Assembly (NCBI GenBank): GCA_946886925.1
Contig: CAMPJQ010000034.1
Location: 1 to 11,880 of the forward strand
Direction: 5' to 3'
DNA: 11,880 bases
DNA from: an uncultured Terrimonas sp.
Lineage (GTDB): Bacteria; Bacteroidota; Bacteroidia; Chitinophagales; Chitinophagaceae
Made by a program: the position numbers and the translations under genes. The notes below the pieces were generated by a model, which was not told the DNA's origin, did no database searches, and was given only the letters and a program-made list of their open reading frames with translations. Of this stretch, positions 6,106-11,880 are shown one piece after another (within the stretch, counting starts at the first letter, position 1; each line of letters opens with the position of its first letter).

Positions 6106-7338
6106 CTATGCAACCTTTAGCATGCTCATTTTACTGTTGTCGAACTTGCGTTGTGCATAGTCGAGAGTAAGATGAAACTGCTTTTCGGTTGAAGAAGGCA
6201 GTTCAAACATTGCATCTGTAAGTATATTTTCGCAAATACTTCTCAAGCCTCTTGCTCCAAGTTTGTATTCCATGGCCTTGCTAACCATAAAATCGAGTAC
6301 GTCTTCATCTACTTTTAACTTAATGCCTTCCAGTTCAAATAGCCTGTTGTATTGCTTCATAAGCGCATTTTTAGGCACGGTGAGAATAGACCGGAGTGTT
6401 TCTGAATCTAAAGGATTAAGATAGGTAACAACGGGTAAACGCCCCAGCAGTTCCGGGATCAGCCCAAAAGACTTCAGATCCTGTGCATTAATGTATTGCA
6501 ACAGGTTTTTCTTCATGTATTCCTGCTGATCTTTATTTACATTAAAGCCTATGGCATTGGTATTTACCCTGCGGGCAATCACCCTGTCTATGCCATCAAA
6601 TGCACCACCGCAAATAAACAGGATGTTCTGGGTATTTACTTTAATTAGTTTTTGTTCGGGATGTTTTCTGCCGCCCTGCGGGGGAACCAGTACTTCTGTT
6701 CCTTCCAGCAGTTTCAGTAAACCCTGTTGTACGCCTTCGCCGCTCACATCGCGGGTAATGGACGGGTTGTCGCTTTTACGGGCAATTTTATCAATCTCGT
6801 CAATATATACAATACCTTTTTCTGCTGCTGCCACATCATAATTACAAACCTGCAGCAATCGTGTAAGAATACTTTCTACATCTTCCCCCACATAACCAGC
6901 TTCGGTAAAAACAGTAGCATCCACAATGGCAAAGGGCACATTCAACATACGGGCAATGGTTTTGGCCAGCAGGGTTTTTCCTGTTCCGGTTTCTCCTACC
7001 ATTACAATATTGCTTTTTTCTATCTCTACTTCATTTTCGCCTCCTTTATGCTGCAGGCGTTTATAGTGATTATACACCGCTACAGCCAGCACTTTTTTTG
7101 CGTCATCCTGACCAATGACATATTCATCCAGGAATTTTTTAACCTCCATGGGTTTTTTAACAGTAAGCTTAAACTGGGGATGAGAAGACTCATGCTTTAA
7201 TACCAGTTCCTGTTCAATAATTTCACGAGCGTGGTCTACGCAGTTTTCGCAAATATGTCCTTCCTGCCCCGCGATCAGAATTTTAACTTCGTCGCGGCTT
7301 CTTCCACAAAAAGAGCAATGTAAAATTGATTTAGCCAT
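6106..7338 (-). CDS. clpX: ClpX, ATP-dependent unfoldase of the ClpXP protease
   Basis: The 410-residue protein is a complete ClpX. It has the N-terminal zinc-binding domain (Cys8, Cys11, Cys30, Cys33), the AAA+ module with Walker A GETGTGKT (115-122), pore loop GYVGED (148-153), Walker B IVYIDEID (176-183), the RKH substrate loop (224-226), the ClpP-docking IGF loop (263-265) and sensor-2 GARGLR (361-366). The hexamer recognises tagged or damaged cytosolic proteins, unfolds them using ATP and passes them into ClpP. The two clpP genes lie immediately upstream, but a terminator at 7510-7535 and a 222-base gap suggest that clpX is at least partly transcribed alone. The only promoter-like string in the gap, TATCCTTTG (7393-7385, - strand), has one base too many for the consensus. 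Confidence 0.98.
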   Translation of the reverse strand: MAKSILHCSFCGRSRDEVKILIAGQEGHICENCVDHAREIIEQELVLKHESSHPQFKLTVKKPMEVKKFLDEYVIGQDDAKKVLAVAVYNHYKRLQHKGGENEVEIEKSNIVMVGETGTGKTLLAKTIARMLNVPFAIVDATVFTEAGYVGEDVESILTRLLQVCNYDVAAAEKGIVYIDEIDKIARKSDNPSITRDVSGEGVQQGLLKLLEGTEVLVPPQGGRKHPEQKLIKVNTQNILFICGGAFDGIDRVIARRVNTNAIGFNVNKDQQEYMKKNLLQYINAQDLKSFGLIPELLGRLPVVTYLNPLDSETLRSILTVPKNALMKQYNRLFELEGIKLKVDEDVLDFMVSKAMEYKLGARGLRSICENILTDAMFELPSSTEKQFHLTLDYAQRKFDNSKMSMLKVA

Positions 7339-7509
7339 TGTAATACAATAAAAGTTTAATGTTCAACTATTTTTAGTATGGCTGCAAAGGATACGGGAGT
7401 GGTTTTACTATTACTAAGGCAAAAAGAATAAGGATAAGCTGCAAAAGTCCGAAACTTTTTTGTAAAAATCCAGTTTTATCATGTATACATATGTCAATTT
7501 CGCTGCATG

Positions 7510-7535
7510 AAAAAGCCGCTCCATTGTGGGCGGCT
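7510..7535 (-). terminator. Intrinsic terminator after clpP2
   Basis: On the - strand AGCCGC (7535-7530) pairs with GCGGCT (7519-7514), and CCA/TGG can extend the stem past a bulge; a run of five T follows at 7514-7510. It begins 25 bases after the clpP2 stop. A second small hairpin (AACCGG ... CCGGTT) sits between the stop and this terminator, at about 7541-7562. Confidence 0.8.
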
Positions 7536-7560
7536 CATCAACCGGCTGATTGTAAACCGG

Positions 7561-8187
7561 TTATAACTTATCAATTACCTTATCCACAATACCATATTCT
7601 ACAGATTCCTTTGCGCCCATCCAATGATCCCTGTCAAAATCTTTCATTATTTTTTCAATAGGTTGTCCGCAGTTATCAGCAAGTATTTTCGCACTCATTT
7701 CTTTTACCTTATGAATCTGCTCAGCCATTATTTCCAGGTCGGCAGAAGTTCCCTGTCCGCCACCGCTGGGCTGGTGTATCATTACTTCGCCGTGAGGAAA
7801 AATATAGCGTTTGCCTTTTTTGCCACCGCTTAGCAGCAGAGAACCCATGGAGGCGGCCATGCCCATACATACTGTTGCTACGGGCGATTTAATCATTTGC
7901 ATGGTATCATATACTACCATACCGCTGGTAACTATTCCACCAGGACTGTTAATATAAAAAGTGATTTCTTTTCCCTGGTCAATGGCATCCAAATAAAGCA
8001 GGCGGGAAGTAAGGTCTTTAGCGCTTTTATCGTCTACTGCGCCCCATAGAAAAATCTTGCGTTGTTCAATAAACTTTTTGTCGAACTGCCAGCCGCTCAG
8101 CATTTTTTCCATCGAAGGCATCTCGGGCGTTTCCGGATTGTCTTCGTCATCTGAAATAAAAGGGTTCCTTTTGTTGTTTATATACAT
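7561..8187 (-). CDS. clpP: ClpP paralogue 2, ATP-dependent Clp protease proteolytic subunit
   Basis: The 208-residue protein is a serine protease of the ClpP family (S14). The triad is complete: Ser113 in GMAASMGS, His138 in MIHQPSGG and Asp187 in DFDRDHW. The oxyanion strand (INSPGG, 80-84) and the handle helix (about 147-172) are present. It differs from its upstream neighbour in the N terminus: about 30 residues, acidic and proline-rich ([20 protein letters not shown]), precede the conserved core, where the usual axial-loop sequence would be. It lies 18 bases after the clpP1 stop, so the two are almost certainly co-transcribed. It may form a homo-oligomer or a mixed ring with ClpP1; the sequence does not decide which. 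Confidence 0.96.
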   Translation of the reverse strand: MYINNKRNPFISDDEDNPETPEMPSMEKMLSGWQFDKKFIEQRKIFLWGAVDDKSAKDLTSRLLYLDAIDQGKEITFYINSPGGIVTSGMVVYDTMQMIKSPVATVCMGMAASMGSLLLSGGKKGKRYIFPHGEVMIHQPSGGGQGTSADLEIMAEQIHKVKEMSAKILADNCGQPIEKIMKDFDRDHWMGAKESVEYGIVDKVIDKL

Positions 8188-8205
8188 ATCCGATGTTATT
8201 TGTGA

Positions 8206-8898
8206 TTATTTATCTTTTTGCTTTTTGGGATTGATCAGCAATACCTCATCTACCAGTCCATATTCTTTTGCTTCAAGGGCTGTCATCCAAAAATCGCGAT
8301 CGAAATCCTTCTCAATTTTTTCCACATCCTGCCCGCTGTGATAGGATACTACTTCATATAATTCTTTTTTTATCTTCCTTACTTCATTTACGGTGATCAG
8401 CACATCACTTGCCTGCCCGGCGGCACCTGAGCTCGGCTGATGCATCATGATCCGTGAATGTTTTAAAGCTGTGCGTTTGCCTTTTGCACCGGCGCACATC
8501 AATACCGCTCCCATACTGGCAGCCATTCCCGTGCAAATGGTAGAGATATCGGGAGTAATATATTGCATAGTATCATAAACGCCCATGCCAGCATATACCG
8601 ACCCTCCGGGGCTGTTGATGTACATTTGAATATCTCTCGTGCGGTCCGTGCTTTCTAAAAAAAGCAACTGGGCAGTTACAATATTACCCACCTCTTCCGA
8701 AATAGGATAGCCCAGGAAAATAATGCGGTCCATCATCAAACGGCTGTACACATCCATTACAGCCACATTCATAGGACGCTCTTCAATAATATTAGGTGTA
8801 AGATTGGTAACGGAGTGCCTGGTAAAGTCGTTGAGCGTATTACTGGAAATACCTTTATGCTTTACCGCATATTTTTCAAATTCTTTTCCAATGTTCAT
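8206..8898 (-). CDS. clpP: ClpP paralogue 1, ATP-dependent Clp protease proteolytic subunit
   Basis: The 230-residue protein is a second, distinct ClpP. Catalytic residues are Ser128 (GMAASMGA), His153 (MMHQPSSG) and Asp202 (DFDRDFW), all intact. The N terminus of about 40 residues (KEFEKYAVKHKGISS, then LTPNIIEERPMNV) is of the form I associate with the main ClpP of Bacteroidota, so this is probably the canonical copy. The tetradecamer degrades proteins fed by ClpX and possibly by ClpC/ClpA-type partners not in the window. A good promoter match (8951-8982) precedes it, and clpP2 follows at once, giving a clpP1-clpP2 unit. The tig gene lies 359 bases upstream across a repeat-rich spacer. Confidence 0.97.
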   Translation of the reverse strand: MNIGKEFEKYAVKHKGISSNTLNDFTRHSVTNLTPNIIEERPMNVAVMDVYSRLMMDRIIFLGYPISEEVGNIVTAQLLFLESTDRTRDIQMYINSPGGSVYAGMGVYDTMQYITPDISTICTGMAASMGAVLMCAGAKGKRTALKHSRIMMHQPSSGAAGQASDVLITVNEVRKIKKELYEVVSYHSGQDVEKIEKDFDRDFWMTALEAKEYGLVDEVLLINPKKQKDK

Positions 8899-8950
8899 AG
8901 TATCAATAATTTCTTAATTTATGAATGGCAATTTATGGCATTTATAATCC

Positions 8951-8982
8951 CAAATATCATGCAAGAGAAAAAAACAGACAAA
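8951..8982 (-). promoter_or_regulatory. Candidate promoter of the clpP1-clpP2 unit
   Basis: On the - strand TTTG (8982-8979), a 20-base spacer and GATATTTG (8958-8951) match the Bacteroidota -33/-7 pattern with one mismatch in the -7 box. The expected leader to the ATG at 8898 is about 45 bases. Confidence 0.5.
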
Positions 8983-9257
8983 ATGCCATGCGGGAGGAGA
9001 ATGCCCAAAGAATAAAATAAGAGATTCGAAGCAAATTAGAACCAATACTGTCGGGAAGCATCAAGAACCAAAAAACAAGAACCAAAAAAAACCTGACCGC
9101 CGGGGTGGATTCAAATATTAAATCCGACATCTTAATTCGAAATCCGAAAGATATACAACGGAAAAGCGCCAGATACCAAATCACAAAAAGCAAACCTGCC
9201 GGCCGGTAGATCCGTGGTGGCGGATAGATTTCAAATCTTCAATCTCAAATTTCAAAT
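8983..9257. repeat. Repeat-rich spacer between tig and clpP1
   Basis: The 8899-9257 gap holds no convincing gene. Apart from the promoter at 8951-8982 it is a mosaic of short repeats: a 14-bp tandem duplication (9062-9075 and 9076-9089, CAAGAACCAAAAAA), hairpin-like GGATT/AATCC around 9111-9129, a G+C-rich near-palindrome CTGCCGGCCGGTAG at 9196-9209, a stem ATCCG/CGGAT at 9210-9225, and AGATTTCAAATCT at 9226-9238 leading into the 22-bp repeat at 9240. An open frame on the - strand (9193-8957) translates these repeats and is not taken as a gene. Confidence 0.65.
9062..9089. repeat. 14-bp tandem duplication
   Basis: Two exact head-to-tail copies of CAAGAACCAAAAAA lie inside the tig-clpP1 spacer. 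With only two units it could vary by slippage. No function can be read from it. Confidence 0.85.
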
Positions 9258-9261
9258 CTAA
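9240..9261 (-). repeat. 22-bp dispersed repeat overlapping the tig stop (copy 2)
   Basis: The reverse complement is identical to 2166-2187. Here the repeat contains the tig stop codon (9260-9258), whereas the other copy starts 10 bases after the porX stop. Both copies therefore mark gene 3' ends in the same orientation, and both are followed by a G+C-rich stretch. Confidence 0.7.
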
Positions 9262-10637
9262 TGCTGATGGTGCTGATGTTCTTCCTGCAGTTTTTTAAAA
9301 TCATCTAAGCTGATAGGTTGTTCTGATGGGGTAGCTTTGGTTTCAATTTGTGTAAACACCTTTTCGCTTATCAGTTTCCGGTAGGTATTCTCAACCTGTT
9401 GCTGATCCTTTGTAAGCCTGTCCACGTAACTGTCGATCCACGACATGTCACCCTGCAATCCCGAAGCCCCAAAATAGCCAAGTACTTCCGTGGTAATCTG
9501 ATCGCGTATTTCATCGGGCGACACTTCCAGATGATTTTCTTTAACGATCTTATCGCTGATCAGGGTCCATTTTAACTGGTTTTTGAACACTGGAAATTCT
9601 TCGTCTATCTGCTCCGGCGTTTTGGTCTGCTCGCCTCCTTTTTCCATCCATTTTTTCAGAAAATTCTCGGGGAATTCAATAACTGTATTATCCAGCAAGG
9701 CATGGTATAGCTCGTGATGAAAATGATTGCGGCTTTGTCCGTCCAGGGCCTTCTCAATGTCTGCTTTTATCGCGTTGCGGAAATCTTCTTCGGTCTTGAT
9801 TTCTTTACCGGGATAAACTTCTTCATAAAATTCCTCGTTTAACTCCCGTTTTTCTACCAATCCTATTTTAACAATGGTTACTTTGAAATATCGCTCAAGG
9901 TCGGCAGCAATGTCTTTATCCAATCCCAAATCGCTTTCCAGCCATTCTCTTTCTTTATCATCGAAAGCGCTTTTCAACTGCAAAACAACACTGTCGTCTT
10001 TCTTTTTTCCTGTAAGTTGTTCTTTAAATGAAGCATTAAAATATTTAAGCAGCAGCGAATTATCTTTGGAAATGCCGTTTTCAATTACATTGCCTTCTGC
10101 ATCAGATTCTTCAAATTTTACATTCAGCACATCCTCGTCTGTAGCAATGGTTTCCGGCTCTGTCATTTTACCATGCCTCACTTTCAGTCTTTCTAATTCT
10201 TCTTCTATCATTTCGGCCGGCACTTCAATTTTATAGCGCTTCAGCGGTAATGTATTAAGGTCAGGTAGTTCAAATGATGGTTTTAAGCCCACTTCAAAAT
10301 GAAAAGAATACTCGGAAGGGTTATTCATATCCAAACTGCCGGGATCGTTGTCTGTTGCGGGAAGCGGTTGCGCAAAAATGTCAAGTTTTTCCTGGTCTAA
10401 ATAATCCACCAGCCCTTTTTCAATACTCCTCAATACTTCTTCAGTATAAACTGCTGGTCCGTGCATTTTTTTAATAACGCCTGAGGGAACCATTCCCTTC
10501 CGGAAGCCTGGTATATTAGCCGATTTTGCATATTGTTTTAATGCTTTTTCAAAAGGCGGAAAATAATCCTCTTTGTTAACCGTAACTGTTATTTTATCGT
10601 TGAGTAATCCAATATTTTCCCTTGTAACCGTTGCCAT
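9258..10637 (-). CDS. tig: Trigger factor, ribosome-associated chaperone
   Basis: The 459-residue protein has the N-terminal ribosome-binding domain with the signature GFRKGMVP (44-51), the loop that docks on ribosomal protein L23. A middle region (about 150-250) occupies the place of the FKBP-type prolyl isomerase domain but is strongly diverged, lacking an obvious FKBP motif. A long helical C-terminal domain (about 260-440) should form the chaperone arms. Length fits the family. It shields nascent chains at the ribosome exit tunnel. The C terminus is unusual, ending EEHQHHQH, with the stop codon inside the 22-bp repeat. It lies upstream of clpP1, the common tig-clpP-clpX order, but the repeat spacer and internal promoter suggest looser coupling than in the classical operon. 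No TAnnTTTG box is seen in the 136 bases up to the tRNA. Confidence 0.95.
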   Translation of the reverse strand: MATVTRENIGLLNDKITVTVNKEDYFPPFEKALKQYAKSANIPGFRKGMVPSGVIKKMHGPAVYTEEVLRSIEKGLVDYLDQEKLDIFAQPLPATDNDPGSLDMNNPSEYSFHFEVGLKPSFELPDLNTLPLKRYKIEVPAEMIEEELERLKVRHGKMTEPETIATDEDVLNVKFEESDAEGNVIENGISKDNSLLLKYFNASFKEQLTGKKKDDSVVLQLKSAFDDKEREWLESDLGLDKDIAADLERYFKVTIVKIGLVEKRELNEEFYEEVYPGKEIKTEEDFRNAIKADIEKALDGQSRNHFHHELYHALLDNTVIEFPENFLKKWMEKGGEQTKTPEQIDEEFPVFKNQLKWTLISDKIVKENHLEVSPDEIRDQITTEVLGYFGASGLQGDMSWIDSYVDRLTKDQQQVENTYRKLISEKVFTQIETKATPSEQPISLDDFKKLQEEHQHHQH

Positions 10638-10672
10638 ATAATAAATGTGTTAAATATCTTCCTGAGAAAAGA

Positions 10673-10696
10673 CAGGTACTGCGCTGTAGCTACCTG
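10673..10696 (-). terminator. Possible weak terminator between tRNA-Leu and tig
   Basis: On the - strand CAGGTA and TACCTG form a 6-bp stem around a 12-base loop, followed by TCTTTTCTC. The long loop and interrupted T run make it weak. It could end the tRNA transcript or be part of the tig leader. Confidence 0.3.
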
Positions 10697-10773
10697 GAAT
10701 TGATTTTTGATCATACCGATCCAGAAGTAATATCCAAAACCAGCCTTTCTCTGCTCAATTAATTAAAATGTTG

Positions 10774-10855
10774 TGCGGGTGGAGGGACTCGAACCCCCAT
10801 GCCTCGCGGCGCCAGATCCTAAGTCTGGTACGTCTGCCAATTTCGCCACACCCGC
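10774..10855 (-). tRNA. tRNA-Leu (anticodon UAG)
   Basis: The - strand sequence from 10855 folds as a class II tRNA of 82 bases. The acceptor stem pairs GCGGGTG with CACCCGC and the discriminator is A, as expected for leucine. The anticodon arm is CCAGA-CTTAGGA-TCTGG with anticodon TAG (UAG), reading CUA and, by wobble, other CUN leucine codons. A short variable arm follows, and the T arm carries GGTTCGAGTCC. The CCA tail is not encoded (the genomic sequence continues CAA), so it must be added afterwards. It lies upstream of tig on the same strand and divergent from the rel gene. Confidence 0.97.
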
Positions 10856-10902
10856 TTTTGTTTCCCCCGGACTTTTAAAGGCCCTTTCGTTTTTTGGGAC
10901 GG

Positions 10903-10910
10903 CAAAGGTA
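10903..10910 (-). promoter_or_regulatory. Candidate -7 element for tRNA-Leu
   Basis: The - strand reads TACCTTTG, a full match to TAnnTTTG, 47 bases before the tRNA 5' end. No clear -33 TTG is visible. It is only 12 bases from the opposite-facing -7 box of the rel gene. Confidence 0.45.
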
Positions 10911-10922
10911 GTAGATTTTACT

Positions 10923-10930
10923 TAAATTTG
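10923..10930 (+). promoter_or_regulatory. Candidate -7 element for the rel gene
   Basis: TAAATTTG is a full match to TAnnTTTG and ends 7 bases before the ATG at 10938, which would give a very short or absent leader. A TTTG at 10893-10896 is 26 bases upstream, further than usual, so the -33 part is unsupported. Confidence 0.4.
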
Positions 10931-10937
10931 GATTTAT

Positions 10938-11880
10938 ATGGACGCTGATGTTAAAACGCCAAAATACAACCTGAGCGAAGAAGAAGAAAAAAAGGAGATT
11001 GTTCGTCAGTACAGGGCATTGTTAAGATGTCTTAAGCCCAAATTGAAACCGGGGCACAGGGAATTATTGAGATTGGCTTTTGAAATGGCTGCCGATGCCC
11101 ATAAAACCATGCGCCGCAAAAGCGGAGAGCCCTATATTTTACATCCTATTGCCGTAGCGAGAATATGTGTTGAAGAAATAGGACTGGGTGTGCGTTCTAC
11201 TATTTGTGCGCTGCTCCACGATACGGTTGAAGATACTGATCTAACGCTGGAAGATATTGAAAGAGCCTTTGGAGGTGAAATTACACGTATCATTGACGGG
11301 CTTACCAAAATAGCCAATGTAGTAGATACCAATACCACGCAGCAGGCCGAAAATTTCAAAAAAATATTGGTCACCCTTACCGATGATCCACGCGTTATCC
11401 TCATCAAATTAGCCGACCGTCTCCATAACATGCGCACGTTAGACAGCATGAAACGGGAAAAGCAATTGAAAATATCGAGTGAAACGGTGTATGTGTATGC
11501 TCCGCTGGCACACCGAATGGGCTTATATACCATTAAAACAGAAATGGAAGATCTTGCGATGAAATACCTGGAACCGGATATTTACAGGGAAATAGCAAGG
11601 AAACTGGCGGAAACGCGCAGAGAACGTACCAGGTATATCAATGAGTTCATAAGGCCTATCAAAGAAGGATTGGAGAAGGCCGGGCTTAAAGTGGAAGTAT
11701 ACGGCAGACCCAAATCTATCCATTCCATCTGGAATAAAATGAAGAAAAAAGGAGTTGCATTTGAAGAAGTATACGATCTTTTTGCCATCCGTGTTATATT
11801 GGAAACGCCTCCCGAGCGTGAAAAGGAAGATTGCTGGAAAGCATATTCCATGATAACGGATATGTATACCCCATCACCCG
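10938..11880 (+). CDS. RelA/SpoT-family (p)ppGpp synthetase/hydrolase (partial, 3' end outside window)
   Basis: From the ATG at 10938 the frame stays open for 314 codons to the edge; the typical full length is about 700-750, so less than half is seen. The HD hydrolase domain (about 35-190) is intact: His69 (ILHP), His94-Asp95 and Glu98-Asp99 (LLHDTVEDT), Asp160 and Asn164 (LADRLHNMRT). This predicts active (p)ppGpp hydrolysis, unlike E. coli RelA. The synthetase domain begins with YGRPKSIHSIWNKM (255-268) and the catalytic Asp280 in YDLFAIRVI, so a bifunctional Rel/SpoT enzyme is likely; the TGS and ACT domains would lie beyond the window. It makes and removes the starvation alarmone in the cytosol. 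It is divergent from tRNA-Leu. Whether it is named rel, relA or spoT depends on how many long homologues the genome has. Confidence 0.95.
   Translation, partial: MDADVKTPKYNLSEEEEKKEIVRQYRALLRCLKPKLKPGHRELLRLAFEMAADAHKTMRRKSGEPYILHPIAVARICVEEIGLGVRSTICALLHDTVEDTDLTLEDIERAFGGEITRIIDGLTKIANVVDTNTTQQAENFKKILVTLTDDPRVILIKLADRLHNMRTLDSMKREKQLKISSETVYVYAPLAHRMGLYTIKTEMEDLAMKYLEPDIYREIARKLAETRRERTRYINEFIRPIKEGLEKAGLKVEVYGRPKSIHSIWNKMKKKGVAFEEVYDLFAIRVILETPPEREKEDCWKAYSMITDMYTPSP

Noticed and set aside
6727..7200. 157-codon + strand open frame inside clpX
   Set aside because: It is antisense to the Walker A and Walker B coding region of an intact clpX and its product is a low-complexity His/Phe/Ile-rich string.
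9062..9089. Tandem 14-mers as the start of a CRISPR array
   Set aside because: The two units are contiguous with no spacers, are too short, and no cas gene is present.
8957..9193. Open frame of 78 codons on the - strand in the tig-clpP1 spacer
   Set aside because: It translates the repeat mosaic, including the tandem duplication, into a hydrophobic low-complexity string. It has no clear start signal of its own and overlaps the clpP1 promoter.

Overview
The window looks like a chromosomal housekeeping region of a member of the Bacteroidota, probably in or near the Chitinophagaceae (the family-level call is inference). The evidence is a PorX-type regulator of type IX secretion, several upstream -7 boxes of the Bacteroidota form TAnnTTTG, no obvious Shine-Dalgarno sequences before most starts, and A+T-rich spacers carrying the 'gatttgaaattt' type of repeat. 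No prophage, CRISPR array, transposase or toxin-antitoxin pair was seen.

Layout, left to right. A truncated HD-family phosphohydrolase runs leftward off the edge (1-503) and is divergent from porX (599-2155). Next on the + strand come a small conserved-looking unknown protein (2307-2576), a metallo-beta-lactamase-fold hydrolase (2689-3465, GTG start), a membrane-anchored protein with three helix-hairpin-helix units (3593-4546) and an acyl-CoA dehydrogenase (4600-5742). That run ends in a strong intrinsic terminator. A 58-residue unknown gene (5802-5978, - strand) then faces the dehydrogenase. Further - strand genes follow: clpX (6106-7338), two tandem clpP paralogues (7561-8187 and 8206-8898), the trigger factor gene tig (9258-10637) and tRNA-Leu(UAG) (10774-10855). 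The + strand resumes with a RelA/SpoT-type (p)ppGpp synthetase/hydrolase (10938 to the right edge).

The centre is a protein quality-control block. Trigger factor receives nascent chains; ClpX unfolds substrates and feeds them to ClpP. Both ClpP copies keep a full Ser-His-Asp triad and ClpX keeps its ClpP-docking IGF loop, so a mixed ClpP1/ClpP2 protease is plausible. Promoter-like and terminator-like sites suggest that tig, clpP1-clpP2 and clpX are at least partly separate transcription units.

Most genes belong to well-known families and I see no convincing new multi-gene system. The less ordinary points are a 22-bp repeat found right after the stop codons of both porX and tig in the same orientation relative to the gene, a repeat-mosaic spacer between tig and clpP1, a possible leaderless GTG gene, and two small unknown proteins.
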